A stretch of 64,000 bases of DNA from Candidatus Edwardsbacteria bacterium RifOxyA12_full_54_48 (GCA_001777915.1 MFFN01000004.1:124001-188000); one strand, 5' to 3'; positions 54,801 through 64,000 are shown, counted from the first letter of the stretch. Translations and numbers: made by a program. Notes: generated from the sequence alone by a model not told the origin.

Positions 54801-55737
54801 CGCCCGACCAATTGATTATATCGTTCCCGGTCCCTTTGGCAATGATGATCTTTTCGATCAAAGTATTTAAGGCGTCGCCCCCGGTGGAATCATCCTTGAC
54901 CCGGAAATCGAAATTAAGCACCTTCTCGGCATCGCTGTCCAACAGGGCCGAAATTGAGGCCGGCTCGGCGCCCGCACCGATGCTGACGTCGGAGCCTCCG
55001 GAGACGGCAGGAACAATATCCGTCCATGAGGTGCCGATCCGAATACCGTCCACCGTGATCCTCTGGGCGGCGTTATACTGCCGCAAAGCGATGGTACCCA
55101 GTTCGGCAGCATCGGCGCCCACGGCACCTATGGGGCCGATGGCGGGGGTGGCCGGCTCCGAGGACGGGACCCCCGATGATATCACATAAAGGCACAGGCT
55201 GTCGTTGGTGGTCGATCCAGTATAGAACGTGTACTTCAAGACAACCAGGTATGTGGTGCCGTAGGAATAATTGTTATCTGTGTAGACTGCCGTCTCGGTG
55301 GTTTTCTGCAACCCGAATTCGAGATTGCTTCCGGCATCGTTAGTCACGTTGACCCGTCCCAGAAAGGTCGTTCCAATCGGATTGGGACCCAAATGCAGGA
55401 AATATCCCGTTGGAGCGCCGCCCGACGCCACATTGACCAGAAATGACGCATAGACCGATCCGCTGGTTATCCCCGCATCAAAGGTGCGGCTCACATCTTC
55501 CCCAGTGCTGTCCACCGAGGCGGCGTTGCCGATGCCAGAGGAGGCGTAGTCGGTATAGCTAAGGCCCCCCGAAGACACCGTAATGGGGTTAGAACCAGCG
55601 CTGCTGTGAGCGGTCCATCCGTTATCGGTCAGATTGGTGCCGGCGGTATAATCGAAATTATCTACCAGCAATTGCCCTTGGGCATACGGGGTCAGCATCA
55701 AACCGCCCAATATGGCCATCAACACATATTTTTTCAT
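51862..55737 (-). CDS. Giant secreted protein with C-terminal sorting domain
   Basis: A 1291-residue exported protein. A signal peptide (MKKYVLMAILGGLMLTPYA) precedes a concanavalin-like region at about 20-240. Fibronectin-III-like segments follow around 530-640 (NIVFSEVSENQLIISW). A parallel-beta/filament-like stretch occupies about 660-990 with many short repeats. The final 90 residues form the FlgD-like/Por sorting domain (CGPSPFSSSARICYQV, LSTGVYFVNL). This layout is typical of Bacteroidota-type T9SS cargo and of similar proteins in candidate phyla. No enzymatic motif was found, so it is probably adhesive. Confidence 0.82.
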   Translation of the reverse strand: MKKYVLMAILGGLMLTPYAQGQLLVDNFDYTAGTNLTDNGWTAHSSAGSNPITVSSGGLSYTDYASSGIGNAASVDSTGEDVSRTFDAGITSGSVYASFLVNVASGGAPTGYFLHLGPNPIGTTFLGRVNVTNDAGSNLEFGLQKTTETAVYTDNNYSYGTTYLVVLKYTFYTGSTTNDSLCLYVISSGVPSSEPATPAIGPIGAVGADAAELGTIALRQYNAAQRITVDGIRIGTSWTDIVPAVSGGSDVSIGAGAEPASISALLDSDAEKVLNFDFRVKDDSTGGDALNTLIEKIIIAKGTGNDIINWSGVIDGVKLFDGSADSSSGTIYADSIVFSGIDHSAGKLGEVTDNGSKTYQLKLWLKGDLGALKATIDNNNLALKVDRTSFTVDAAGTPFASGAGTAVESGASNNAITVTATRLNISSEPPASVDVSVDFGLSVEAADGNGNRDLDATNSTTLTLLGGTGNLTSAAGLTQSLASGLRAWSDLQYDLAESGLTIEASASGLAPDTTISFGAIGGAPSVQASNIVFSEVSENQLIISWTNGNGSARIVLIQQGSPVDADPVDGNSYFPSSTYLMGQEIGTGNYTVYSGSGNCDTILGLAPNTTYHFAIYEYNGSGGTENYLTLSPAVDSQLTTEHFDAGDYRSLKTGTWTDLSSWETYNGTVWGAASQPPCSTNNIIIRSSDTITVDADGSCKNATFLGANYGTRLDIDNYTLAVHGMLNADGVTLNDYLIRCNSGRLRFVGGARILFGDNWGAYGTRWRMEVALAPGDTGTSSKNIKAADIIMSSGVFRGGDVRADSGLVSTGTLSVATGASLIARNISRTSSGSATCRRIAVDGILELYGSSIAGDSILVNNGAVFRSSYYLGHGVAGVLQYANGATLEYAGTSAQHTRQELLTVMPNIRINNSNNVTMDTTTTVESSLTLNNGNLNTGIDSLILGSSATLSGEQAGRYVIGKLLTSRAVGTGSSSFGGAGVSLNSGADDLGTVNLTRISGTAGQAVASITGADADTSIARKWNITSDNPPSGGRSLTLSWVSDDDNGRDLTTAQLWKSLDGGSTWTVAFSPQDASSSRSITENVTSFSAWTVSDAANPLPVQLASFAGALENGKVVLKWITSYESATDSWRIERSTLSAGPYRLTGEIEAYGQPHQYQWIDNNAGYNAQYYYRLAQIDDDGSIAYYGPVMVASGTPASLLSRLISCGPSPFSSSARICYQVGPGNAEVNLTVYNIVGQAVHTRNLGLKGSGSYEAGWDGSDDNGRKLSTGVYFVNLKIGQSNFMKRLTLLR

Positions 55738-55765
55738 CTCCCGGGCCTCCCAGTTATTGTATTTA

Positions 55766-58261
55766 TCATTTTATAAGTATGACCCTGCCATGCTGTTCGC
55801 TGCCGCCGGCCGCCAGCCTGAAGAAATACACTCCTGCCGGACAGGCCTTCCCGTCCTCTCCCCGGCCGTTCCAGTTGAAATAATTCTGTCCGGCCGGTCC
55901 ATTGTTTTCAGAGAAAGCCCTTACCAACCGTCCGGATACATTATAGATGTCCAGTTTTACAGAACCGGACTGAGGCAAATTATATCGAAAAGTTATATTG
56001 CTTTTAAAGGGGTTGGGGCTGCAGTTCACCCATCCGCCCGGATCATTTCCGGAAATACCCGGAGTTGCCGCGGCCCTCACTGGGCCATAAACAGCCGAGT
56101 CGCCGTTGATGTCCTTTTCCAGCAGACGATAGTAATAATCAACCCCCGTCAACACGTTCCTGTCGGTCCAACCGTAGTTGTGGATCTCGTTGCTGTTGCC
56201 GGCCGTCGGCAGGGAAACCATCAATTGGTAATAATTTAAAGAATCCAGAGACCGCCAGACCTGCCATTGGTAGCTGTTGATCTCGCTGGCGGTGACCCAC
56301 TTAAGCGTGATCTGGCCCGGCTCGCCCAGGGCGGTGAAATAGGCCAGCTCCACGCCCAAAGGATCGTTGGGGTTGGCCCCGCCGGGAGTGCCATAGGTGG
56401 CAGTGGTGCCGTTGGCGGCGTCTCCGTACCAGCTGGCGGGCAGGGTCCCGCTGGAAAACGGACGGCTGCGGTACTGGCAATAGTAAGTTCCAAAGGTGAT
56501 CGTTGAATCCACCAAAGCGTTGCCGGCATCCCGCAGACTGAAGGTTTCTCCGCCGTTCAATATCAAAGAGCCGACCAGGTTATAGGGAATACTGTAATAG
56601 TTGGACCAATTGCCGGTTGATGACCGAACCACGACGAAGTACCCGCCGGCTGTAATCTGGTCGCTTGCTCCAAAGGTGGTGGTATATGCGCTGCCATACT
56701 GCCTCAGTTGCCATCCGTTTAAACTGACCGTACCGGCAGTGTTGTTATATAATTCCACGTATTCATTCAAGTATCCGGGGATTGAACTGTTTTGTTCGTT
56801 CACTTCATTTATCACCACGGTGAACCCGCCGGCCGCCGTGGTGGCAAAGGTATTGTCCCCGGAATAGGTGGGTCCGTTGTTCATGGGATCGGTGGAGGAA
56901 ACCTTGTAATGATAGGTGGTTGAAGCCGCAAGGCCGGAAAGTTCCACCGAATGGCTGGTGACATCGCTTTCGTTCTTTGCCGTGTCGGAGTAAGTGGTGG
57001 TCAGGCCGTAGTAGACCCAGGAATTGGAGGCCTCGTCGGTGGTCCAATTAACCGTGGCCGAGGAGGAGGTGATACCATTGACTGTGGGTCCGGAGGCGAT
57101 TACCGGGGCGGTGACATCGTCATTGTCGCCCAGGGTCAGGGTGAGGACGCTGTCGGCGCCGATGGCGGCGCTGCTGCCGCCGGAAACGTTCCGCAGCTTG
57201 AATATCAGGGTCTCGGTGCCCTCCTCTAGGGCATCATCTGTGATGGTGATGCTTACGTTCTGGTTGGCCGAAGATCCCGCCGGAAAGCTTAGGGTCTGGG
57301 TGGTGTAACTGTTGATGTCTGCCGCGGTGCCGGATCCTCCGGTCAGTACAACTTGCACCGAGGTGGCGCTGCCGGCGCTGGGCGCGGAGATGGAGACCGC
57401 AATGTTGAAGGGGGCGTCCCCCTCTGCCTTGGTCACCGAAGTGGCGGCGAAATACACGCTGGTGTTCAGATATTCCGGGAAGTAGCAGCGGTCCACCAGC
57501 GAGCTGTCTATCACAAAGGGGTTGGGCTTGTTCTGCTGGTAGGCGGCTATCAGCCAAGTCCTCGTTTTTTCCAGGGCATCCGATGGGTCGGTAAGATGCC
57601 AATTCCGTAATGTATATTTCTGCCCTGTCCACCAAGCCAAGGTCGTATCGGGCAGTTGATACATAGTCAGCATGTAGAACATGGCTCGAGCTGTATTGCC
57701 TTTCTGAATTTCCCGCGGTTCGCAACTGGGCGTTCCAACGTTCAGGTTTACTTCAGCATAGCCGTCAATATTTGAAGACGGGATAGATGTGCTTCTTTCA
57801 ATATTCTTGTAGTACCAGTACTGGGTGCTGGCGTCAGATATTTCGGCAAAAGGAGAAGCACCCCTGTCAGCATTGACCAGTTGCCTGGTGGGGAACAGAT
57901 GATGCATATCACCTGTGGGATTTGGCGTCTGTGAAGTATTTAATAAACTCTGGGGCCACGTATGTTCACAATTTATATCATTGGCAAGCGCCTCATCATC
58001 CGGATCCTGCCCCGGTTGCATATAGATGATATAACCGCTGTAAACACATTCTAAACTGTCATTGGCGGTCAAGTATATTTCACCGAACAGGGTATCTCTA
58101 GGGTCTGGTGATCCTGCATATGCAAGTATTCTGGTGCTTTTGTAATATTTCCGCAATGAGTCTATCAGCGGGCGGCCGGTGACCCCAGGGAAAAGCTCGG
58201 CCGCCGATACCGAACCAAACGCCATCGCAAAAATAGCTATCGCTGTGAGTAATTTTTTCAT
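55766..58261 (-). CDS. Secreted endonuclease I with Calx-beta, FnIII, lamin-tail and sorting domains
   Basis: An 831-residue exported nuclease. After a signal peptide (about 1-20) the endonuclease I (EndA/NucM) domain spans roughly 25-265, with the catalytic signature NCEHTWPQSLL and DMHHLFPT. Then a Calx-beta-like domain (about 275-385), a fibronectin III domain (about 390-475), a lamin-tail domain (about 480-600; VVINEVNEQNS, EYVELYNN) and a sorting domain at 740-831 (CSPNPFKSNITFRYNLP) follow. It probably degrades extracellular DNA for nutrients. It sits 28 bases upstream of the giant secreted gene. Confidence 0.9.
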   Translation of the reverse strand: MKKLLTAIAIFAMAFGSVSAAELFPGVTGRPLIDSLRKYYKSTRILAYAGSPDPRDTLFGEIYLTANDSLECVYSGYIIYMQPGQDPDDEALANDINCEHTWPQSLLNTSQTPNPTGDMHHLFPTRQLVNADRGASPFAEISDASTQYWYYKNIERSTSIPSSNIDGYAEVNLNVGTPSCEPREIQKGNTARAMFYMLTMYQLPDTTLAWWTGQKYTLRNWHLTDPSDALEKTRTWLIAAYQQNKPNPFVIDSSLVDRCYFPEYLNTSVYFAATSVTKAEGDAPFNIAVSISAPSAGSATSVQVVLTGGSGTAADINSYTTQTLSFPAGSSANQNVSITITDDALEEGTETLIFKLRNVSGGSSAAIGADSVLTLTLGDNDDVTAPVIASGPTVNGITSSSATVNWTTDEASNSWVYYGLTTTYSDTAKNESDVTSHSVELSGLAASTTYHYKVSSTDPMNNGPTYSGDNTFATTAAGGFTVVINEVNEQNSSIPGYLNEYVELYNNTAGTVSLNGWQLRQYGSAYTTTFGASDQITAGGYFVVVRSSTGNWSNYYSIPYNLVGSLILNGGETFSLRDAGNALVDSTITFGTYYCQYRSRPFSSGTLPASWYGDAANGTTATYGTPGGANPNDPLGVELAYFTALGEPGQITLKWVTASEINSYQWQVWRSLDSLNYYQLMVSLPTAGNSNEIHNYGWTDRNVLTGVDYYYRLLEKDINGDSAVYGPVRAAATPGISGNDPGGWVNCSPNPFKSNITFRYNLPQSGSVKLDIYNVSGRLVRAFSENNGPAGQNYFNWNGRGEDGKACPAGVYFFRLAAGGSEQHGRVILIK

Positions 58262-58288
58262 TTTACTTTATTCATTGGATCAAATTTT

Positions 58289-58315
58289 AGGCGGCAGCCA
58301 CGCTGGCTACCGCCT
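58289..58315 (-). terminator. Hairpin downstream of rpoD
   Basis: Arms AGGCGGCAGCCA and TGGCTACCGCCT (one mismatch), 3-nt loop, between rpoD and the endonuclease gene. No T-tail, so termination may be partial. Confidence 0.55.
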
Positions 58316-58371
58316 ATTTATAACACAAAACCCTGCCCCTGTCAATTAAGATTGTATTAAATATTTTCGGG

Positions 58372-60099
58372 CTAGATCACGTCGGAGAAGCCCTCCAGAC
58401 GCTTGCTGCGGGAGGGATGGCGCAGCTTGCGCAGGGCCTTGACCTCTATCTGGCGCACCCTCTCCCGGGTGACGTTGAAAATGGCCCCCACCTCCTCCAG
58501 GGTCCTTGGACAGCCGTCGTTGAGGCCGAACCTCAGGCGGATGATGGATTCCTCCCGCTTGGAGAGGGTGGCCAGCACCTTCTCGATCTGGTCCCGCAGC
58601 ATCAGAAAGTTGGCGGTGCGGGCCGGGGACTTGGCCGAAGCGTCCTCGATGAAATCGCCGAAGACGGTGTCCTCGTCGTCCCCGATGGGCTTGTCCAGGG
58701 AGATCGGCTCCTGGGCCACTTTGATTATGGAGCGCACCTTGTCGAACGGCAGCTCCATGTGCTCGGCGATCTCGTGGCTGGTGGGCTCCCGGCCGTACTC
58801 CTGGACCAGCTTGCGGGAGGCCTTGGAGACCTTGTTGATGGCCTCGATCATGTGCACCGGAACCCGGATGGTACGGGCCTGGTCGGCGATGGCCCGGGTG
58901 ATGGCCTGCCGGATCCACCAGGTGGCGTAGGTGGAGAACTTGTAGCCCTTGTGGTAGTCGAACTTCTCCACCGCCCGCATCAGCCCGGAGTTGCCCTCCT
59001 GGATCAGGTCCAGGAACTCCAGGCCCCGGTTGATGTAGCGTTTGGCGGTGGATATCACCAGCCTGACATTGGCCTCCACCATCTCCTTTTTGGCATAGTC
59101 CCGCTGGAACTGCATCTTTCTGACGCTGTCGGCCAGCTCCATCACCTGTTCCGGGGTGGTCCTGGCATCCTTGGCCAGGGCGGTCATTTGCTTCTGGGCA
59201 GCGTGGACCTCCTGCCAGTAGCAGAGCAGTTTGTCTTTGGGGACCTTCAGCCTGGCCTTTTCCTCTTTCTTCAGCTTCTTGCCCGATTTCAGGATCCGGG
59301 CCATCTTGTCCAGCTCCTGGACACTCAGTTTGCAATGGCCCAAAGCGCGGTCCCTCTCCTTCTGGTGGGTCTTTATCTGGAAGGACAGGCTCAGCAGGCG
59401 GTGGACCATGGAATTAAGCAATTCGTTGCTCAGCTTCAACGCCTGAAGGTTGGTCAGGATCTTCTCCCGGCGCTGGCTTATCTTTGGTCCGGCCTTCTCC
59501 TGATTCTTGAGGGCGGAGAGATACTCAACATCCTTGTAATCCCGGTGGATCCTCTTCAGCAATTGCAGGATCTTCTGCCTTTTGCGGCTGGAGGAATACT
59601 GCGGCATCCAGCCGTCGATATCGGTCTGCACCAGTTCCTCCATGGCCAGTTCATGCTTTTCGAACTGCTTGGAAAGGCGCATGAACTCCTTCATGTTGAC
59701 CGGGGCCGAAAAAGACAGGCTCAGGATCTGCCTCTGGCATTCCTCTATCTTCTTGGCTATCTCGATCTCCTTCTCCCGGTCCAGCAGGGGGACCCGCCCG
59801 ATCTCATGCAGGTACATCCTCACCGGATCGTCGAAGCGCAGCCCGACGGGCACTTCCGCCGCCTCCTCCTCTTTGCCCTTGGCCTTCTCCCGCGCCTCCT
59901 TGATCTGGTTCCACTCCTCTTCGGAATTGACCACCTCCACGCCGGTCTGGGCCAGCATCATGATGAAATTCTCCAGCTCCTCAGGAGAGACGATATCCTC
60001 GGGCAGCATTTCGTTCAGCTTCTGGTAGGTGATAAACCCCTGGGCCTTGCCGAAACTGATTATCTGCTTGATCTTCTTCTTGATGTTGCGGTCCTCCAT
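58372..60099 (-). CDS. rpoD: Primary RNA polymerase sigma factor
   Basis: A 575-residue sigma70. Region 1.1 is at the N-terminus; region 1.2 starts at [17 protein letters not shown]. An insert of about 230 residues, rich in Lys and Glu, follows. Regions 2-4 are complete: [36 protein letters not shown] and the C-terminal [20 protein letters not shown]. It matches the TTGACA/TATAAT-like promoters in this window. It follows dnaG by 29 bases, as in the classical rpsU-dnaG-rpoD unit, but rpsU is elsewhere here. Confidence 0.96.
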   Translation of the reverse strand: MEDRNIKKKIKQIISFGKAQGFITYQKLNEMLPEDIVSPEELENFIMMLAQTGVEVVNSEEEWNQIKEAREKAKGKEEEAAEVPVGLRFDDPVRMYLHEIGRVPLLDREKEIEIAKKIEECQRQILSLSFSAPVNMKEFMRLSKQFEKHELAMEELVQTDIDGWMPQYSSSRKRQKILQLLKRIHRDYKDVEYLSALKNQEKAGPKISQRREKILTNLQALKLSNELLNSMVHRLLSLSFQIKTHQKERDRALGHCKLSVQELDKMARILKSGKKLKKEEKARLKVPKDKLLCYWQEVHAAQKQMTALAKDARTTPEQVMELADSVRKMQFQRDYAKKEMVEANVRLVISTAKRYINRGLEFLDLIQEGNSGLMRAVEKFDYHKGYKFSTYATWWIRQAITRAIADQARTIRVPVHMIEAINKVSKASRKLVQEYGREPTSHEIAEHMELPFDKVRSIIKVAQEPISLDKPIGDDEDTVFGDFIEDASAKSPARTANFLMLRDQIEKVLATLSKREESIIRLRFGLNDGCPRTLEEVGAIFNVTRERVRQIEVKALRKLRHPSRSKRLEGFSDVI

Positions 60100-60128
60100 G
60101 GCCTCTCCTAATAATTGGTTATATATAC

Positions 60129-61919
60129 TTATTGCTTATTTTCGTCTGTTTTGAGTATTTTTCGCTTTGGGGTTAAATCCCTAAATTCATTTAATAGTTT
60201 GTTTTCCAAAATAACATCCCCGGTGTTTTTTACTTTTATCAATTCTTTCATTATAGCCTCTCGCCTGGGCTTAAGTTTCAACTGACGCATTGTATCTATA
60301 CAATCAAACAACGATTTATCATCCACTTCTGCACTATCTAGCGAATCATCTTGCGTTTCTTTATCCGCCAGAGCATCTAAAAGAAGGGTTTGCTCTTCGT
60401 TGCTTTCAAATTTTAGAACAATGTTGGCACCATCTATCTTTCCCTTATCTTGGTAAATTGCCTCAAGTTTTTTAAGAAGGTTTGTCAATATTTCTGAAGT
60501 TAATTTTTGTTCTGATAATTCTTGTAAAATTATTACGATTTTTTCAGGCCTTCGTAATAAGATAGAGAGTATTTGTTTTTCATATTTATTTTCACTATTG
60601 ACTTCTTGTCCTAAGCTCGTAAAGGATGGCTTTAGACCATCTTTCTTTTGAATAAGCTCAATCACAAAATTTTCTTCTATACCGGTAGATTCTGCAATTT
60701 CTTTTCTATAATAATTTTTCCTCACCGGGTCGGACACCAGGGCCAGCAGGTTCAAAAGATTGTTCACCAGGGCGCTCTTGTCGGCCACCTGGGACAGGTC
60801 GGACATCAGCCGGGCCCGCATCACCTTGAACTCGATGAAGGTGATGGCCGTTTCGATGATGGCGGCAAAGGCCTGTTCCCCCTCCCGGCGGATGGCCAGG
60901 TCCGGATCCATCTCATGAGGCAGCACCGCCACCTTGACGTCTATCCCGGCCTCCAGCAGCAGGGGGATGGCCCGGTCGGTGGCGTTCTGGCCGGCGGCAT
61001 CGGGATCGTAGCATAACACCGCCTGCTTGGCGTAGCGGGATAGCAGCTTGGCCTGGTCGCTGCTTAAGGCCGTCCCCGAGGTGGCCAGAATGTTCCTGAA
61101 ACCGTGCTGGTAGGGGATGATCAGGTCGAAATTGCCCTCCACCAGGATGGCCTTTCCGGCGTCCTGCACCGGGCTCTTGGCCTGGCAGAATCCGTAGAAG
61201 CCCCGCCCCTTGTGATAGATGGGCGTCTCCGGAGAGTTGAGGTATTTGGCCTGGGGATTCTGCTCCAGGCTGCGCCCGCCAAACCCGATCACCCGGCCGC
61301 TCAGGGAGAATATGGGAAATATTATCCGGTGCCGGAACCGGTCGTAGTATCCGTTGCTCTCATCGCGGGCGATTATAAGTCCGGCCTCCTTCAGCAGCTG
61401 CAGGCTTAAGCCCCCTTTGCCTGCCGCCCTGATCAGGTCCTCCCAGGCGTTGGGGGCGTATCCCAGCCGGAAAAATTCTATGGACTGGTCGCTGATGCCG
61501 CGGTTCTTGAGATATTCCCGGGCGGCGGTCCCGATGCCGGAGGCCAGTCGCTCCTGGAAGAATTTGGCGGCGAACTCGTTGGCCTGGTATAAAAGGTCGT
61601 GGGCCCCTTCCTTATAGTCGTCGGAGGTGGGCAAAGTTATGTTGGCCCGCTTGGCCAGGGTCCTTAAGGCCTCGATGAAGGAGACCTTGTCATGCTCCAT
61701 CAGAAAGGAAATGACGTTGCCGCCCTTGCCGCAGCCGAAGCAATGCCAGATCTGCTTGACCGGGGTCACCACGAAGGAGGGGGTCCGTTCCTGATGGAAG
61801 GGGCACAGGGCCTTGTAGGTGCTGCCGGTCTTCTTAAGCGACAGATACTGCCCCAGCACCTCCACCACGTCGTTGGACTGCCGGACCTCGTCGATTATTT
61901 CCTCGGGGATGCGCGCCAT
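60129..61919 (-). CDS. dnaG: DNA primase with compositionally distinct 3' third
   Basis: A 596-residue primase that makes RNA primers. Zinc finger CPFH ... CFGCGKGG (about 38-65), the catalytic core and Toprim motifs ([18 protein letters not shown]) are intact. From about 60715 to the stop the base composition changes abruptly from GC-rich to AT-rich, although the frame continues without break. The C-terminal DnaB-interaction region (last about 195 residues) is therefore compositionally foreign. Recombination with another genome is one explanation. rpoD follows. Confidence 0.94.
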   Translation of the reverse strand: MARIPEEIIDEVRQSNDVVEVLGQYLSLKKTGSTYKALCPFHQERTPSFVVTPVKQIWHCFGCGKGGNVISFLMEHDKVSFIEALRTLAKRANITLPTSDDYKEGAHDLLYQANEFAAKFFQERLASGIGTAAREYLKNRGISDQSIEFFRLGYAPNAWEDLIRAAGKGGLSLQLLKEAGLIIARDESNGYYDRFRHRIIFPIFSLSGRVIGFGGRSLEQNPQAKYLNSPETPIYHKGRGFYGFCQAKSPVQDAGKAILVEGNFDLIIPYQHGFRNILATSGTALSSDQAKLLSRYAKQAVLCYDPDAAGQNATDRAIPLLLEAGIDVKVAVLPHEMDPDLAIRREGEQAFAAIIETAITFIEFKVMRARLMSDLSQVADKSALVNNLLNLLALVSDPVRKNYYRKEIAESTGIEENFVIELIQKKDGLKPSFTSLGQEVNSENKYEKQILSILLRRPEKIVIILQELSEQKLTSEILTNLLKKLEAIYQDKGKIDGANIVLKFESNEEQTLLLDALADKETQDDSLDSAEVDDKSLFDCIDTMRQLKLKPRREAIMKELIKVKNTGDVILENKLLNEFRDLTPKRKILKTDENKQ

Positions 61920-61958
61920 TACGGTTTGAAAATATGAACGGTTGAGTTATTTTATATA

Positions 61959-63014
61959 TCAGTCTTCTGAAGTGCGCACTTCAAGCACATATTTAACAAG
62001 TCCTTCAAGTGATTCACGCGGTAAGCCGTAGATTATTATTGGATTTTTGGGCAACCACATTTCATAAATAATATATTCATTAAGCATCCCTTTATTGACC
62101 GCCTCGATAAGTGTAATTGCCGCAGGATCTGTAACATTTGCTTTTGGCTTAAAATATCTTTGCTGGGAATCGCTGCTATCAATTTCTGCGTTTGCTGTAA
62201 TAAAATTAAGTAAATATTCCTTTTCTTCACTTGTGTCTATTTTGACAGTTTTTTTATCGGCTTTATTTTTAGTAGAATATCCTGGCTCATATTCTCTAAC
62301 TGCTTTTGCTACAGCATAGCCCAGCCAAGTCTCGTCGGTTTCTATATAAACCGTTTTCTTGTTTTTTCTGATATTGCATTGTGGTACAAATCGCCAAATG
62401 TTGTATTCTTTGTTGTATTTTTTGCATATTTTTTGATAATTTAATTCAAGAAATTTAAAACTTCGATTCAATAACATTGCTGTAGCATATTCCTCAATAC
62501 ACTTTTTCCCGTAACTATTATCAGCATTGGCCATATCTGAATAACACTTGCCAAGCGACATATGGGTTAACCAATTATTATAATTAGCTTTCAATGCTTT
62601 ATTATACCAACCTATCGCTTCATTATATTTATTTTCCTTTTGATAAGTTTCCCCCAAATATGTCAATATCTTTGAATCCATCGAATCAATGGCCAGCATT
62701 TCGATGCACAAAGCACGCACCTTTTCATTATTTTTGTTTTTGTAATTTGCTTCAACCGCTTCTAACAATTTCTTGGATTCAGAACTTCGTTTATAGAATA
62801 CAATCTCTATTCCATTTTTCTTCTCTATTGCTTTTGTATCAGCTGAAATAGGCAATGGGGGTGTTGCTGTATCTTGCACAGTTTCCTTAAGTTCGGAAAT
62901 TGTATATGTAAATTTTGAGTTTTCCATAATGTCATAGAACTCTTTAAAACTGTGCTCTTGTTGTGTAAAAACTTGTGAAGTTATAGCACAAAGGACCCAT
63001 ATTGCTAATTTCAT
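61959..63014 (-). CDS. AT-rich TPR-containing secreted protein
   Basis: A 351-residue protein with a signal-like N-terminus (MKLAIWVLCAITSQVFTQ). One or two TPR-like units lie at about 110-165 (LGETYQKENKYNEAIGWYNKAL). A conserved C-terminal region has KTVYIETDETWLGYAVAKAV and IIYEMWLPKNP, of unknown fold. Start ATG 63014 begins the signal. Composition is strongly AT-rich and matches the foreign 3' end of dnaG next to it. No function is assigned. Confidence 0.75.
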   Translation of the reverse strand: MKLAIWVLCAITSQVFTQQEHSFKEFYDIMENSKFTYTISELKETVQDTATPPLPISADTKAIEKKNGIEIVFYKRSSESKKLLEAVEANYKNKNNEKVRALCIEMLAIDSMDSKILTYLGETYQKENKYNEAIGWYNKALKANYNNWLTHMSLGKCYSDMANADNSYGKKCIEEYATAMLLNRSFKFLELNYQKICKKYNKEYNIWRFVPQCNIRKNKKTVYIETDETWLGYAVAKAVREYEPGYSTKNKADKKTVKIDTSEEKEYLLNFITANAEIDSSDSQQRYFKPKANVTDPAAITLIEAVNKGMLNEYIIYEMWLPKNPIIIYGLPRESLEGLVKYVLEVRTSED

Positions 63015-63043
63015 ACTAGACTCCAAAATAGATATTAGATGTT

Positions 63044-63514
63044 TTATTTTTGGATCTGCTTAACAAACTCGTCCAGCCGGGCATCGCTCTCCGGCTTTCC
63101 GGCCTCGCGGGCCTTGACGGTCAATTTGGCCGCCGCCGTCTGGCCGGAAAGCGATTCCATCTCATTGAATGTGTTCTGGTCCCCGGAGCCGCCCAGGGTG
63201 CAGAACAGGGCCAGCTTTTTGATCCGGTCCTTGTTCCGGCCGATATAGGTCCGGATGGCGCAGGCCATGTTGCCGGCCCACACCGGGGTTCCTACGACCA
63301 CCAGGTCGTATTGGGCCGGATCCTTTTTGGTTTCGGCGATATCAGCCGGGATCCGTTTCATGGCATCGCGCCCGGCCTTGAGGTATTCCCATGCCCCTTG
63401 GCGGTCCTTGAGGTCTATGATCTCTTCGGTGTCTGCCTGGATCTTTGAAGCGATGGCCTGGCCGATCTTTTTAGTGATGCCTGTGCGGGAGTAATAAATT
63501 ACTAAGGTTTTCAT
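63044..63514 (-). CDS. Flavodoxin-family protein
   Basis: A 156-residue flavodoxin-like protein with the FMN phosphate-binding loop YYSRTGITKKIG and the GTPVWAGNMACA isoalloxazine loop. CTLGGSGD is the third FMN loop. It is a candidate low-potential electron carrier in a cell with hydrogenase and HdrA, but a direct link is not shown by position. Length is standard. Confidence 0.9.
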   Translation of the reverse strand: MKTLVIYYSRTGITKKIGQAIASKIQADTEEIIDLKDRQGAWEYLKAGRDAMKRIPADIAETKKDPAQYDLVVVGTPVWAGNMACAIRTYIGRNKDRIKKLALFCTLGGSGDQNTFNEMESLSGQTAAAKLTVKAREAGKPESDARLDEFVKQIQK

Positions 63515-63542
63515 ATCAACCTGTGGTATTTATATTATCTGG

Positions 63543-63836
63543 TTACCTTCTTTTATTGCGATTCGAAGGACGATGACCCCCGTGGCCCTTTTCCTGGGGA
63601 CGGGCTTCTTTGACGAATATGGCCTTGCCCTTGAGGGCCACCCGGCCGTTCAGATTGTCTATGGCCGCCAGGGCCTCGGATTTCACCGGCATCTCCACAA
63701 AGGCAAAGCCGCGGGGCTGGCCGCTGTATCGGTCCATCACAAAGGCCACTGATGTCACCTGGCCGAACTTCTCAAAGACCTCCTTCAGTTCGGCCTCGGT
63801 CATTTCCTTGGCCAGGTTTCCTGCAAATAAATTCAT
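63543..63836 (-). CDS. RRM-domain RNA-binding protein
   Basis: A 97-residue single RRM protein. RNP2 is LFAGNL and RNP1 is RGFAFVEM; the tail is basic with Gly, His and Arg. Such short RRM proteins are common in bacteria with cyanobacterial- or delta-type RNA-binding sets and may act as RNA chaperones. It lies 28 bases upstream of the flavodoxin gene. Confidence 0.93.
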   Translation of the reverse strand: MNLFAGNLAKEMTEAELKEVFEKFGQVTSVAFVMDRYSGQPRGFAFVEMPVKSEALAAIDNLNGRVALKGKAIFVKEARPQEKGHGGHRPSNRNKRR

Positions 63837-63924
63837 CGTCTCTCCTCAATATATAGTGATTGTGATTGGTTTGCATCCCCATAAGACATAATGCTAAATT
63901 TGTGGATTGTGGTTGGTTATAATT

Positions 63925-64000
63925 TCAATTATCATCCCCCGGACTGACCATTATCTCCTGCTTGCCGTACTTGGCGTGCACCTGCCATTTCTGGCCCAGG
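63925..64000 (-). CDS. C-terminal end of an unidentified protein (cut by window edge)
   Basis: The last 24 codons and stop of a minus-strand gene, reading GQKWQVHAKYGKQEIMVSP and ending GDDN. Too short to assign. Confidence 0.5.
   Translation of the reverse strand, partial: LGQKWQVHAKYGKQEIMVSPGDDN

Overview
The window is a 64 kb piece of a diderm, probably anaerobic, uncultured bacterium with a GC-rich backbone (high 50s percent by eye). LpxB indicates an outer membrane. Three large secreted proteins end in FlgD-like/Por-type C-terminal sorting domains. The combination of group 3 NiFe hydrogenase, heterodisulfide-reductase-like proteins and such secreted proteins recalls candidate phyla such as Edwardsbacteria, TA06 or WOR-3. 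That placement is an inference, not a database result. Most genes lie on the minus strand; the plus-strand genes are terC, ligA, guaD, rpsU and a decayed outer-membrane gene.

Region 1 (about 1-18.4 kb, all minus) is an energy and C4-carbon island. In transcription order it encodes malic enzyme, two-subunit fumarase, succinyl-CoA ligase (sucC, sucD), then hdrC, a GxxExxY cassette, hdrB, fumarate-reductase-like frdB and frdA, hdrA, mvhD, mvhG, mvhA and a hydrogenase maturation protease, closed by a strong terminator. A second transcription unit follows: a Mpv17-like/SucD chimera, a V4R-like protein, a Mpv17-like membrane protein and a truncated aldehyde dehydrogenase. The enzymes connect pyruvate, malate, fumarate, succinate and succinyl-CoA. 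The Mvh-Hdr-Frd set suggests a soluble complex that couples H2, ferredoxin and fumarate/succinate by flavin-based bifurcation or confurcation. Broken second copies of sucC (18.3 kb) and sucD (2.1-2.5 kb) bracket the island.

Region 2 (18.4-32 kb) holds a membrane protein of foreign composition, a D-2-hydroxyacid dehydrogenase, the conserved rpmH-rnpA-yidD-yidC-jag cluster, a 16-repeat YVTN propeller protein, a purine permease, small membrane/secreted proteins, threonine aldolase and lpxB.

Region 3 (32-46 kb) has terC (apparently leaderless), an EamA transporter, relA/spoT, ligA-guaD, a lipoprotein, a class II aldolase and a heterodimeric ABC exporter with a cyclophilin gene between its halves. 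Two tandem micro-genes for Lys-rich histone-H1-like peptides follow, with a strong promoter and Shine-Dalgarno.

Region 4 (46-64 kb) has an AT-rich stretch with a 36-bp palindrome, a polysaccharide deacetylase, rpsU without a canonical start, ubiA-like, ksgA, a TatD-radical SAM fusion and an IMPACT protein. Then come a decayed outer-membrane gene, two giant secreted proteins (one an endonuclease I), rpoD, a compositionally mosaic dnaG, an AT-rich TPR protein, a flavodoxin and an RRM protein. Promoters in the window resemble sigma70 (TTGACW, 16-18 bp, TATAAT-like). I found no tRNA, rRNA or CRISPR array.
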